Shown: positions 51,474 through 59,549 of the stretch, piece after piece
Numbering within the stretch: position 1 is the stretch's first letter
How the letters are laid out: every line of letters starts with the position of its first letter
Notes under the pieces: model-generated
What the model was told of the DNA's origin: nothing
Database searches by the model: none
The model's input: the letters and a program-made list of their open reading frames with translations, nothing else
Translations under genes and position numbers: made by a program
NCBI GenBank assembly: GCA_910588325.1
Contig: CAJUPP010000012.1
Coordinates: 1 to 63,342 of the forward strand
Source: an uncultured Hungatella sp.
Lineage (GTDB): Bacteria; Bacillota; Clostridia; Lachnospirales; Lachnospiraceae
Direction of reading: 5' to 3'
Length of the DNA stretch: 63,342 nt

Positions 51474-52736
51474 TTAAGGGGATGACCTGCCAGGAGGAAG
51501 TTTTTGTTTGCTGGAAGCGTGGTCTACGATGGAACCGGGAGTCAGGAAGCTGGCCCGCTTGATGCTGTCGATGCCGTATTTTCCGCGGATGGCATCGATG
51601 GCTTTGTCCATTTGTTCCAGCTTTTGATTTCGTTTGGAATTAAATAGGGACAACTGGGTGAAACCGTCATCAGAGATTCGGCTGGCGCGGACGCTGATTA
51701 GGCGTACGGGGGTCAGATCCCAGAATTCTTTTAACAGTCTGCAGGCGTTTTGGTATAGGATGGTGGTGGAATCGGTTGGAGTGTCCAGGGTTGTCTGGTG
51801 GGAGCGGGCGTGAAAATTCCAGTCTTTCAGCTCTACACAGACACAGTTGCACTGTACGTTGTCTTTTCTTAAGCGGATGCCTACAGTTTCGCAGAGGGAC
51901 AGGATTACCTGGCAGGCAGTGTCATAGTCGGAGACATCCTGGGACAGGGTGATTTCGTTGCTGTAGCCTTTGCTGACCGGTTCTTTTTCTGCGACGGGGC
52001 TGTCGTCGATGCCGTTGGCATAGCGAAAAATCTGGGAGGAATATTTGTCGCCCAGATGATATTTTAATATCTGAAGATTGGTGTGGGCCAGGTCTCCTAT
52101 GGTATGGATTCCGATGGCCTGCATTTTTTTCTCTGCGGAACGGCCTACGAAAAACAGGTCTCTGACCGGGAGAGGCCACATCTTGGCTGAGATTTCTTCT
52201 TCCCACAGGGTGTGACAGCGGTTGGGCTTTTCAAAATCAGAAGCCATCTTGGCCAGAAGCTTGTTGGAGGAGAGTCCGATATTTACCGTAAATCCCAGTT
52301 TTTGATTGATTTTTTCACGGATAAGGTTGGCTGTCTCTATGGGATCCCCGAATAGATGTATGGTGGAGGTCATATCTAGGAAGGCTTCGTCAATACTGAA
52401 TTTTTCTATGTCAGGAGTGTATTCTTCTAAAAGGTGAAGAAGGTTTTCTGAAAATTTTAAGTAAATGTCGAAATGGGGGGAAACGATGGTTAATTCTGGA
52501 CATTTTTTTAAAGCCTGGGCAAGGGGCTCCCCGGTGACGATGCCGTATTGTTTGGCCGGGGTGGATTTGGCCAGGACAATGCCATGACGGGAGGTCTGGT
52601 CGCCGCCTACGGCGGAGGGGATGGTGCGCAGATCCAGGACCCCAGGATCTTGCTCCAGGCGGTGCACAGACTCCCAGCTTAAAAAGGCGGAATTTACGTC
52701 GATGTGGAAGATAAGTCTTTTTTGGGGCAGTTCCAT
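51474..52736 (-). CDS. dinB: Y-family DNA polymerase (Pol IV/DinB-like)
   Basis: This translesion polymerase has 420 residues. The metal-binding Asp lies in IFHIDVNSAFLSWE and the Asp-Glu pair in FSIDEAFLDMT. The palm-finger segment VNIGLSSNKLLAKMASDFEKP is typical. A beta-clamp-binding motif, QLSLF, is visible near residue 370. The first motif reads DVNSAF instead of the DMDAFFA-type of E. coli Pol IV, as in many Clostridia. The ribosome binding site is AAGGAGG. It ends 7 bases from the convergent Hsp70 stop. Confidence 0.93.
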   Translation of the reverse strand: MELPQKRLIFHIDVNSAFLSWESVHRLEQDPGVLDLRTIPSAVGGDQTSRHGIVLAKSTPAKQYGIVTGEPLAQALKKCPELTIVSPHFDIYLKFSENLLHLLEEYTPDIEKFSIDEAFLDMTSTIHLFGDPIETANLIREKINQKLGFTVNIGLSSNKLLAKMASDFEKPNRCHTLWEEEISAKMWPLPVRDLFFVGRSAEKKMQAIGIHTIGDLAHTNLQILKYHLGDKYSSQIFRYANGIDDSPVAEKEPVSKGYSNEITLSQDVSDYDTACQVILSLCETVGIRLRKDNVQCNCVCVELKDWNFHARSHQTTLDTPTDSTTILYQNACRLLKEFWDLTPVRLISVRASRISDDGFTQLSLFNSKRNQKLEQMDKAIDAIRGKYGIDSIKRASFLTPGSIVDHASSKQKLPPGRSSP

Positions 52737-53080
52737 AGGGGCCTCCTTGTGATGATTATAATTTATGAGATCATTTTATCATAAAAGGGGAGGGGATGCA
52801 TCTACTTTAATAGGTTTGTGTGCTGTTTATATACAATGTCGTTTTTAGTTTTTGCTGTTTGAGAAATCGCGAGCGTGCCCAGGAGAACACAACATAAGTC
52901 CCTCCAATCTTACTGAATACGAAACAACTGAATGTACAAGCGAAGGGTGTAAAGTCTTAATTGAAATAGCTTGGCTTTACACTTTTTTAATTGCTGCGAT
53001 TACCGGCATTTTTAATTTACTGACATTCCTTTAGAAACCCAGACATAGGATAGGTAATAACGCTTCGGGAGAGATGGAAC
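52737..53080. other. Gene-poor gap between dinB and the carboxypeptidase gene
   Basis: This gap of 344 bases holds one strong terminator-like hairpin (52947-52988). It also holds a 60-codon frame (52852-53034, TTG start, no ribosome binding site) ending in a hydrophobic stretch, IAWLYTFLIAAITGIFNLL. A TATACA near 52830 could be a -10. Whether there is a small RNA, a small membrane peptide or only a leader here cannot be decided. Confidence 0.35.
52947..52988 (+). terminator. Orphan terminator-like hairpin
   Basis: A 10-bp stem, GTGTAAAGTC/GGCTTTACAC (52947-52956 with 52973-52982, one T-G pair), has a 16-base loop and runs into six T residues. It faces the plus strand but has no recognised gene in front of it, since dinB lies on the other strand. 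Confidence 0.7.
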
Positions 53081-54442
53081 TTGAAGAAATGCAGACAGTT
53101 GTATTACAGGTTGCTTCTCCTTATTTTTATGGCTTTTTCCATAACCTGTCTATACGGAAAAACAATATACGCACAGCCCCAGAATACGGTAGAGACCGGG
53201 ACAGAAATCAGGATAGATAATCAGGTAGAAAACCAGGCAGAAAACCAGATAGAAAATCCGGTGGAAAACTCGGCAGGAAGCAGCTCGCGTAAGGAAAATA
53301 CTTCCGGCATAACGCTCCACGCCCAGTCTGCCGTCCTGTTAGATGCTGACACAGGACGGGTTTTGTATGGAAAGGGGGAGGAGCTGATACGCCCTATGGC
53401 CAGCACCACCAAGATTATGACCTGTATTCTGGCGCTGGAGAACGGGAATCCGGAGGATGTGGTAACTGTATCTGCCAATGCGGCCAGGCAGCCGAAGGTC
53501 CACCTGGGAGCGCCGGCCGGGAGGACTTTTTACTTGAAGGATCTGCTGTACTCTCTGATGCTGGAATCCCACAATGACAGCGCCGTCATGATCGCGGAGC
53601 ATCTGGGGGGAAGCGTGGAGGGCTTTGCAAAGATGATGAATGAAAAAGCCAGGCAGCTGGGCTGCAATGACACTTGGTTTATCACGCCCAACGGGCTGGA
53701 TGCCTCCGTAACCACAGAGGACGGAAAGACTATGGCCCACAGCACCACCGGGGCGGATCTGGCGGCTATTATGCGGTACTGTGTCTGGCAGTCTCCCAAA
53801 AAGGAAGAATTTTTAGAGATTACCAGAACCCAGAACTATTATTTTATGGACACGGAGGGAAAAGGGGCTTATTCCTGTGTGAATCATAATGCTTTTCTGA
53901 CCATGGCAGACGGTGTGTTGTCCGGCAAAACCGGGTTTACCGGAGGGGCCGGATACTCCTATGTGGCAGCCATGGAGGATGGAGACCGGCATTTTACCAT
54001 GGCGCTTTTAGGCTGCGGCTGGCCGCCTCATAAGACATACAAATGGAGTGATGCCAGGGCCCTCTATTCCTACGGAAAGGAACATTACCAGAAACGGGAA
54101 GTGTACCAGGAGACAAAGCTGAAGGAAATACCGGTGGAGAACGGGATTCCAGAGGATGGGGATGTAAGCCGGCCGGCTTATGCCTGCCTGACTCTGAACT
54201 TGAGGGAAGAGGAAAAAACTCTGAAGGTGCTTATGAGGGAAGACGAAAACGTTCAGGTCCAGGTTCAGGTGCCGGATCAGTTAAAGGCGCCTGTAAAGCA
54301 GGGAACAGCTGTGGGGCAGATTCTCTATTCCATCGACGGAATGGAGATAAAGCGTTATCCGGTCTATGTGCGCGATGCCATAGAGCGTTTGTCCTTTGGC
54401 TGGTGCCTGAAAAAGGTGGGGAGGCAGTGGCTGCCCTTTTAA
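53081..54442 (+). CDS. D-alanyl-D-alanine carboxypeptidase (PBP5/DacF type)
   Basis: The 453-residue exported enzyme trims peptidoglycan stem peptides. A signal peptide spans about residues 1-30 (YYRLLLLIFMAFSITCLYG). The three serine-enzyme motifs are STTK (in MASTTKIMT), SHN (in ESHNDSA) and KTG (in LSGKTGFTGGAGYS). A C-terminal PBP5_C-type domain and a short amphipathic end follow. The start is a TTG with GGGAGAG upstream. Between signal and catalytic domain is a low-complexity run of NQ-x-EN repeats. DacF is sporulation-linked in Bacillus, but the subtype is not certain. Confidence 0.92.
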   Translation: MKKCRQLYYRLLLLIFMAFSITCLYGKTIYAQPQNTVETGTEIRIDNQVENQAENQIENPVENSAGSSSRKENTSGITLHAQSAVLLDADTGRVLYGKGEELIRPMASTTKIMTCILALENGNPEDVVTVSANAARQPKVHLGAPAGRTFYLKDLLYSLMLESHNDSAVMIAEHLGGSVEGFAKMMNEKARQLGCNDTWFITPNGLDASVTTEDGKTMAHSTTGADLAAIMRYCVWQSPKKEEFLEITRTQNYYFMDTEGKGAYSCVNHNAFLTMADGVLSGKTGFTGGAGYSYVAAMEDGDRHFTMALLGCGWPPHKTYKWSDARALYSYGKEHYQKREVYQETKLKEIPVENGIPEDGDVSRPAYACLTLNLREEEKTLKVLMREDENVQVQVQVPDQLKAPVKQGTAVGQILYSIDGMEIKRYPVYVRDAIERLSFGWCLKKVGRQWLPF

Positions 54443-54482
54443 GATAACAGGAGCTTCCGACAGTTTTCTGCTTTTTTGAATC

Positions 54483-54511
54483 TTCACGGGAAGATGTTTT
54501 TTTGGTATACT
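54483..54511 (+). promoter_or_regulatory. Promoter of a candidate short transcript
   Basis: TTCACG (54483-54488), a 17-base spacer and TATACT (54506-54511). The next terminator lies at 54652-54711, which would give an RNA of about 190 bases. Confidence 0.5.
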
Positions 54512-54557
54512 TAAAAAATACACAGGGGATTTAAGAAGGAAACTTTCCCCGGGAAGA

Positions 54558-54644
54558 TGGTTTGCGCAAGAATGGAAAAGCTGATTCCAGGGAGAAAGCA
54601 GCAGGCGGAGGATCTCCTGAAGTATCAGGTACTTATGGGATGAA
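54558..54644 (+). CDS. Candidate 28-residue small protein
   Basis: The frame opens MVCARMEKLIPGRKQQAEDL and ends LLKYQVLMG, basic with a helical look. It lies between a promoter and a terminator with no other gene. The ribosome binding site is weak: GGGAAG touches the ATG, and AAGGAA lies about 15 bases upstream. It could equally be an untranslated small RNA. Confidence 0.25.
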
Positions 54645-54651
54645 GTAAAAG

Positions 54652-54711
54652 AAGAATGATGTTCCAAAGTCCGACAAATTTGCCGGAAAGAGGAAAGTCA
54701 TTCTTTTTTTG
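54652..54711 (+). terminator. Terminator of the candidate short transcript
   Basis: An 8-bp perfect outer stem, AAGAATGA/TCATTCTT (54652-54659 with 54698-54705), is followed by an extended T run. An inner hairpin may form around CCGACAAATTTGCCGG. Confidence 0.7.
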
Positions 54712-54767
54712 TGGAAAATTTGTGGAAAATAAAATGAGAAATCCGACATACTGGCCGGATCACGCGT

Positions 54768-54796
54768 TTGAGAGAAAGACTTTCAGGTGATATACT
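54768..54796 (+). promoter_or_regulatory. Promoter of the 635-aa orphan gene
   Basis: TTGAGA (54768-54773), a 17-base spacer and TATACT (54791-54796), about 90 bases before the start codon at 54892. Confidence 0.75.
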
Positions 54797-54891
54797 AAGC
54801 ACATACACAAACCAAAGAGTACTCTCCAAAAATCGGCTCTGAAAGCGGAAGACAGGAAAACGGGAGTGCTCCCAAAGGGGAGGAAATGGAA

Positions 54892-56796
54892 ATGAAAAGA
54901 AGAAGGCAATCCAAATATTCCTGTACAGCGGATTCGGTCAGGGAACTTCTGTATGGAGGCCACGAGAAAGACAGACAGTTTCAGGCGATTCTGAGGGAAG
55001 CCGTTGAGACGGTCAGGACATGGTGGTCGGAAACCTGCAGCCATTGTCAGGTTTTTTCCAGGGAATATTCCCTGAAGGTGCCGGAAAGGAATCCAAAGAG
55101 AAGCAGGGAGGAAAAGCTGCTTTTAGAGGAAGCCTTTCACTACGGCCTGTGCATGTATATCCATGGCTTGGAGAGAGGAAGCTTTTTCCCGGACCAGAAG
55201 GCGGAAAAAGAGACCAGGGCCAGTTTTGACCTGATAAGAAAAATCAGCTCTCGGCAGGTATCGGATACCCTGAAAAGACAATGGAAAAGATTTCAGAAAG
55301 TATCAGAGGAGGGGGATTGGGATTTAGAGACAAGAGCAGAGGATCTGCTGAACATTGCCTTCTTTTTCGCCCGGCTGAAACGGATTTCCTTTACCGGACG
55401 GGCAACCCGGGAAGACTTATTTGCCCTTCTTGCAGGGGAGAAAAAAGACCTGCTGAAGGAATTGGGGCAGCTTCTTGCCACAGCGGAAACGGATTTCCTT
55501 AAGAATCCTGCAACAGGCCCCCTGGAGACCAAAAGAGTCGTGACGGATCTGGAACTCTGCACGGAAAGCCGCCGTGTCATAGGGAGCCTGGAGGAAGGGC
55601 TGGAATTTTCCATAGGAGACACCCTGTATCTGTGCACCTTGTCTGCTTCTCGGGTCTGGCGCTGGCAGGAGGCGGCACAGCTGCTGGCCTGTTATATGCT
55701 GCTGCATCTGGGAAAAGAAAGGGATGATGCCGGCCAGACGCCAGGCTCTCACAAGGAGTGCCTGATTCGGAAGCTTGCCTTTTACCGGGCCAGATTCGGG
55801 GAGGTTGAATCTTTTGAGATTGCCAGGCTGGAAGTGGACTTTCGGAAGCTTGTTGAGGCCATGGAAAAACTGGAGTGCTGGAGTCTGCGCAAGCCCTGTA
55901 AGATTTCCCGGCAGACCATTCATAAGCAATACTGGCGTGAGGAATATATAAAAGGAATGTTGGATATCTGGGATCTGACAGCCAACAGCGTGCTCCGTGA
56001 AATTCCCCTTGGGATCCGGCGGGATATTCTGCAGATGCTGGAACAGGAGAAGGTGACTCATGGGTATCTTCTGGAATATAAGACGGATTCTTCTCATTCT
56101 ACGGAACTCTGCCTGTATTCGGAGAAGCAGTTTCAGAGAGGAAAGGATGGGAAGAAGATAACAGGCTATTGGATGGTGCGAAAGCAGCAGCAGGAGCAGT
56201 GGACCATCTGTGTGACCATCCGAAGCGGCGGGAGCAGGGACAGGCGCACCAGTAAAAACGGACTGGAAACCAGGGACAGAGACCCGGGGGCGGCTGACAG
56301 AAGAAGATTTAATTTCGGGATTGGAGGAAGATATGAATACAGGAGCGGCTGGCATATGAAACTGGAAAGGCAGGAACTGGCAAGGATTCTGGCAAGAAGG
56401 CTGTCTTTGGCGCCGGTTCATCAATTTTTAAGAGGAAACAGCTGCTATCAGATGAAGACAGATAAGAACTGGCTGAACCAGGAGGAGAAGGACAGGATCA
56501 GGGACACAAAAATCCTGCTGGATATGTTTCACCAGCCTTTGGAAGGATGTCTGGAAGAACTGGTGATTGGGGAGAATTTTTTTGCCCGGGATCCGGAGGG
56601 TGTCATTCAGGAGACGGTAATCGGCCTGCCTGTAGATTACGACAGGAATCCCTGGCTGTGGATCCGGGATACAGGCCAGGCTGTAATCGCCAGGGAATGC
56701 CTGCATGGCGGAGTCTATCCGGAAACCCTGCTTAAGCTTCTGGGAGCATGCGCCGGCAAAGAGGTCAGGCAGGATGAAAAACAGAAATTAGGCTAA
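54892..56796 (+). CDS. Uncharacterised 635-residue protein
   Basis: No family recognised. The protein is soluble, rich in charged residues, and mostly helical by eye. The basic start (KRRRQSKYSC) is followed by an SETCSHCQVF segment. A strongly basic stretch near residues 440-480 (GGSRDRRTSKNGLETRDRD then RRRFNFGIGG) might touch nucleic acid. The aromatic end contains DYDRNPWLWIRDTG. The ATG at 54886 is only two bases from GGGGAGG, so 54892 is preferred. A consensus promoter precedes it; a separate promoter stands before the next gene, so it may be an individually controlled member of the cluster. Confidence 0.7.
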   Translation: MKRRRQSKYSCTADSVRELLYGGHEKDRQFQAILREAVETVRTWWSETCSHCQVFSREYSLKVPERNPKRSREEKLLLEEAFHYGLCMYIHGLERGSFFPDQKAEKETRASFDLIRKISSRQVSDTLKRQWKRFQKVSEEGDWDLETRAEDLLNIAFFFARLKRISFTGRATREDLFALLAGEKKDLLKELGQLLATAETDFLKNPATGPLETKRVVTDLELCTESRRVIGSLEEGLEFSIGDTLYLCTLSASRVWRWQEAAQLLACYMLLHLGKERDDAGQTPGSHKECLIRKLAFYRARFGEVESFEIARLEVDFRKLVEAMEKLECWSLRKPCKISRQTIHKQYWREEYIKGMLDIWDLTANSVLREIPLGIRRDILQMLEQEKVTHGYLLEYKTDSSHSTELCLYSEKQFQRGKDGKKITGYWMVRKQQQEQWTICVTIRSGGSRDRRTSKNGLETRDRDPGAADRRRFNFGIGGRYEYRSGWHMKLERQELARILARRLSLAPVHQFLRGNSCYQMKTDKNWLNQEEKDRIRDTKILLDMFHQPLEGCLEELVIGENFFARDPEGVIQETVIGLPVDYDRNPWLWIRDTGQAVIARECLHGGVYPETLLKLLGACAGKEVRQDEKQKLG

Positions 56797-56831
56797 AAAG
56801 CAATAAAATGTCAACTAATTTAATAAAATAC

Positions 56832-56859
56832 TTGACAAAAATAAAATAAATAGTAAAAT
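56832..56859 (+). promoter_or_regulatory. Promoter with inverted repeat before the duplicated-HTH gene
   Basis: TTGACA (56832-56837), a 16-base spacer and TAAAAT (56854-56859). An upstream TGTCAA (near 56809) is an inverted copy of the -35 hexamer, and both follow an AATAAAAT stretch. This is the kind of symmetry an autoregulating HTH protein could use. Confidence 0.65.
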
Positions 56860-56907
56860 TTGTACAAGACACAAGATAAGAACATGCAAAGAAAGGATGG
56901 AAAAAAG

Positions 56908-58473
56908 ATGAAGAGAGAAAAAGTAAAAGGGGTAGACATTTTACGTACTCCATTGGATTTATACAGGGAGTACCGTGGACTTTCTGTCACGGAGCTGGCG
57001 ATGATGGCCCATATCTCAAGACAGACAGTGAATGAGGCATGTCTTGGGATGAAGGTGGGGCCGGACCGTTTAAGCCGTCTGGCAGGGGCACTGTATGTGG
57101 ATGTGGAGGATCTGGATCAGGATGTGATGCCGGAGGGAATGGAGAAGCATATGGTGTATATTCCGGGGATCCTGGACACAATCAGGGAGACCATAAAAAA
57201 GTGTCCGCCCTGCAGGCTGCGGGGGAAAGCAGCTGTGATTGCCGCCTATCTGGCCATGGAGGATGAGAAGCTGAAGGATGAGAACCAGAGGGAGGTGAAC
57301 TTGGAGAGGGTGGTGGAATATCTTCTCACCCGCTGTGGGACTGTGGGATATATGTATCTGAATTTTTATCTGTCCCAACAGCATAAAGAGCCCAAGCCCT
57401 GGCCCCAGGAAAATTCTGGGGATATCGGGAAGGATAAGTGCAGCCTGACTCTGTACCGGGAATACAGGGGCATGAACGTCAATCAGCTGGCGGATGCTTC
57501 CGGGATTTCCCGTCAGACCATCAGCGGCGCCTGCAGCGGTAGAGAGCAGCTTTCGGATAAAAGCCTGCGGAGTCTGGCAAAAGCCCTCTGTGTGGATGTG
57601 GAGGATATCCGATGGGGAGCGGATCCCCGGAAGATGGTCCATATTCCGGAAGAGATCCAGAAGATTGAAGAGGCTGTCGGACGGTGCCGTCCCAGGATTC
57701 TGGAGAAGCGGCTTGGGAATATCCTCAGTTTTCTGGAAGGCTGGAGTGACAGGGATGCGGATTTTGGGAGGCTGATGGAGATTTTCCGGTATCTTTTTCA
57801 GGAGGATAAGGCAGAGCGGCAGGCAGTGCTCAGGAAGCTTGGAGAGTTTACGGCCATGGAGCTGTTCCAGGTAAATTTCAGCCGGTTCCATCTGCCCAGG
57901 ATTGAGATCGGATATGAGGAGTCTGACAGGGAGAAGGGGGAATACAATGCCTTTGTCCTGTTTGAGGACTGGGTCTATGATCTGTTTGGACTGGAGCGGC
58001 CTGTGAGCATTGTTCAGGTGCCCTCCGTGAACGGAACAGGCGGAAAAGAGGCTTGCAGGATTCTGGATTTTCCCATCAGCTATTATGGGGGAACCTGGGG
58101 ACCGGAGGAGAATCCGGATGAATTTGAAGGCGGTCTGCTGGACCAGGTTATGGAGTATATGCGGCAGTGTGACGTCTATCCACAGATGGAGGAGCTGTAT
58201 GTTCCGTTCTGCGAAGAATTTCTGGATATGGCTTTCAATGACAGTCAGATTACCAGGATATGGAGGTACGATGAGAAGGAAGGGCAGCCGGAGTTTCTTC
58301 TTTTTATAAAGAGGAAGGCAGACTATGAGAAGGTTCTGGACAGGGCCATGAGAAACGTAAACAGCCCGGAGATTCTTAGGTCGGTAATCGCGGATATTTT
58401 CAGCAGAATTGTAACAAACCCTGAGACAGAAGACCGGATACTTGGCATGATAGGATTGGAAGAAAATCAATGA
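56908..58473 (+). CDS. Regulator with two tandem helix-turn-helix units
   Basis: The protein has about 521 residues. Two copies of the same HTH module appear: LYREYRGLSVTELAMMAHIS followed by RQTVNEACLG, and LYREYRGMNVNQLADASGIS followed by RQTISGACSG. Each is followed by a VDVED element, an IP-x2-I stretch and a Cys-rich helix. This is an internal duplication, so one chain may bind DNA like a dimer. The C-terminal 290 residues are of unknown fold. The frame opens at a TTG overlapping the promoter, so the ATG at 56908, with AAAGGA ten bases upstream, is the likely start. The end overlaps the radical SAM gene by 4 bases. Confidence 0.75.
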   Translation: MKREKVKGVDILRTPLDLYREYRGLSVTELAMMAHISRQTVNEACLGMKVGPDRLSRLAGALYVDVEDLDQDVMPEGMEKHMVYIPGILDTIRETIKKCPPCRLRGKAAVIAAYLAMEDEKLKDENQREVNLERVVEYLLTRCGTVGYMYLNFYLSQQHKEPKPWPQENSGDIGKDKCSLTLYREYRGMNVNQLADASGISRQTISGACSGREQLSDKSLRSLAKALCVDVEDIRWGADPRKMVHIPEEIQKIEEAVGRCRPRILEKRLGNILSFLEGWSDRDADFGRLMEIFRYLFQEDKAERQAVLRKLGEFTAMELFQVNFSRFHLPRIEIGYEESDREKGEYNAFVLFEDWVYDLFGLERPVSIVQVPSVNGTGGKEACRILDFPISYYGGTWGPEENPDEFEGGLLDQVMEYMRQCDVYPQMEELYVPFCEEFLDMAFNDSQITRIWRYDEKEGQPEFLLFIKRKADYEKVLDRAMRNVNSPEILRSVIADIFSRIVTNPETEDRILGMIGLEENQ

Positions 58474-59549
58474 TTAAAATAAAAAGAATTTATCACAGAG
58501 GGGAACATTTTATTTCAAGTTTTCATACGGGAACCGGAAGCTATGTGAGAACCGCCGTCCTTAAGGGGGAGAGGGAAGGAAAAGACCCTTTCCAGGCGGA
58601 TTTTCCGGAATTGATTGATATCGGTATTATGGGACACTGCATCCATGGGAAAAAGGGGCTGTGTCTGAAGGCGGGAATCGGCTGTTACCAGGACGGCCTT
58701 CACGCGAAGAAAAAGAACATGAGCCTGGAGCTGTTTCAGAGGATTGCAGATGAATGCCAGGGCAGAACCTTTCAGTTTGCCCTGGGAGGGGCGGGAGACC
58801 CGGACCAGCATGAGAAGTTTGAAGAGATCCTCCGGTATTCCCGGGCGAAAGGGATTGTTCCTAATTTTACCACCTCCGGATACGGACTGACAGAAGAACT
58901 GGCAAAAATCAGCGGGAAATACTGCGGAGCCGTGGCAGTCAGCTGGTACCGGAGTCCCTATACCTGGAGAGCTGTGGAGCTGCTTCTTGCCGAGAAGGTG
59001 ACAACCAATATTCACTATGTTCTTGGACGGGATTCCATAGAGGAAGCTGTCAGCCGTTTAAAATACCAGGATTTTCCGGAAGGAATAAACGGGGTGGTTT
59101 TTCTGCTCCACAAGCCGGTGGGACTGGGAAGGGCCGGCCAGGTTTTAAGCCCGGAGGACGGAAGGCTGAAGGCGTTTTTTAAACTGGTTGAGGAGGAGGA
59201 TTTTCCTTTCCGCATCGGATTTGACTCCTGCATGATTCCCGGAGTTGTGAATTACACCAAAAAACTGGATGTGAATTCCATGGACACCTGCGAAGGCGGA
59301 AGGTTCAGCTGCTACATAACGTCAGACGGGAATATGCTGCCCTGCAGCTTTGACAATCAGGAACAGAGGTGGGCCTATGACCTTTCGAAAGGAACCATAG
59401 AGGAGGGGTGGAACAGCCAGGCCTTTGAGGATTTCCGAAGGATCTTAAAGGAGGCCTGTCCTGGCTGCGGTATAAGGGATTTGTGCATGGGCGGCTGCCC
59501 CATTCGGCCGGAGATTGTTTTATGTAAAAGAAAGGAAGGGATGGTATGA
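58470..59549 (+). CDS. Radical SAM/SPASM protein with atypical cysteine spacing
   Basis: The 359-residue protein has a cluster motif with Cys57, Cys65 and Cys72 (GHCIHGKKGLC then GIGCYQDG). That is C-x7-C-x6-C rather than the usual C-x3-C-x2-C. FALGGAGDPDQHEKF follows at about 103-117 as the SAM-contacting region. The C-terminal SPASM region has cysteines at 254, 274, 281, 292, 330, 333, 339, 343 and 352 (CPGCGIRDLC, MGGCPI), enough for auxiliary clusters. SPASM proteins usually modify peptides or proteins. It overlaps both neighbours by 4 bases, so the adjacent small protein is the natural substrate or partner. Confidence 0.85.
   Translation: MIKIKRIYHRGEHFISSFHTGTGSYVRTAVLKGEREGKDPFQADFPELIDIGIMGHCIHGKKGLCLKAGIGCYQDGLHAKKKNMSLELFQRIADECQGRTFQFALGGAGDPDQHEKFEEILRYSRAKGIVPNFTTSGYGLTEELAKISGKYCGAVAVSWYRSPYTWRAVELLLAEKVTTNIHYVLGRDSIEEAVSRLKYQDFPEGINGVVFLLHKPVGLGRAGQVLSPEDGRLKAFFKLVEEEDFPFRIGFDSCMIPGVVNYTKKLDVNSMDTCEGGRFSCYITSDGNMLPCSFDNQEQRWAYDLSKGTIEEGWNSQAFEDFRRILKEACPGCGIRDLCMGGCPIRPEIVLCKRKEGMV

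Larger units (their letters stand above)
54443..54891. other. Gap with a candidate small transcription unit and the next promoter
   Basis: No long gene is present. In order, the gap holds a promoter-like pair (54483-54511), a 28-codon frame (54558-54644), a terminator (54652-54711) and a strong promoter (54768-54796) for the downstream orphan gene. The first three together look like one short transcript. Confidence 0.5.

Noticed and set aside
52852..53034. 60-codon frame with hydrophobic end as a toxin-like membrane peptide
   Set aside because: TTG start, no ribosome binding site, and it runs through a strong terminator hairpin. Kept only as part of the gap description.
55417..56424. 335-codon minus-strand frame inside the 635-aa orphan gene
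   Set aside because: No ribosome binding site or motif; the plus strand has a consensus promoter and start. The orphan status of the plus-strand gene makes this slightly less certain than usual.
57070..58470. 466-codon open frame on the minus strand opposite the duplicated-HTH gene
   Set aside because: It mirrors a confident plus-strand gene with ribosome binding site and coupled neighbours, and its translation is a Leu/His/Pro-rich mix without any recognisable motif.
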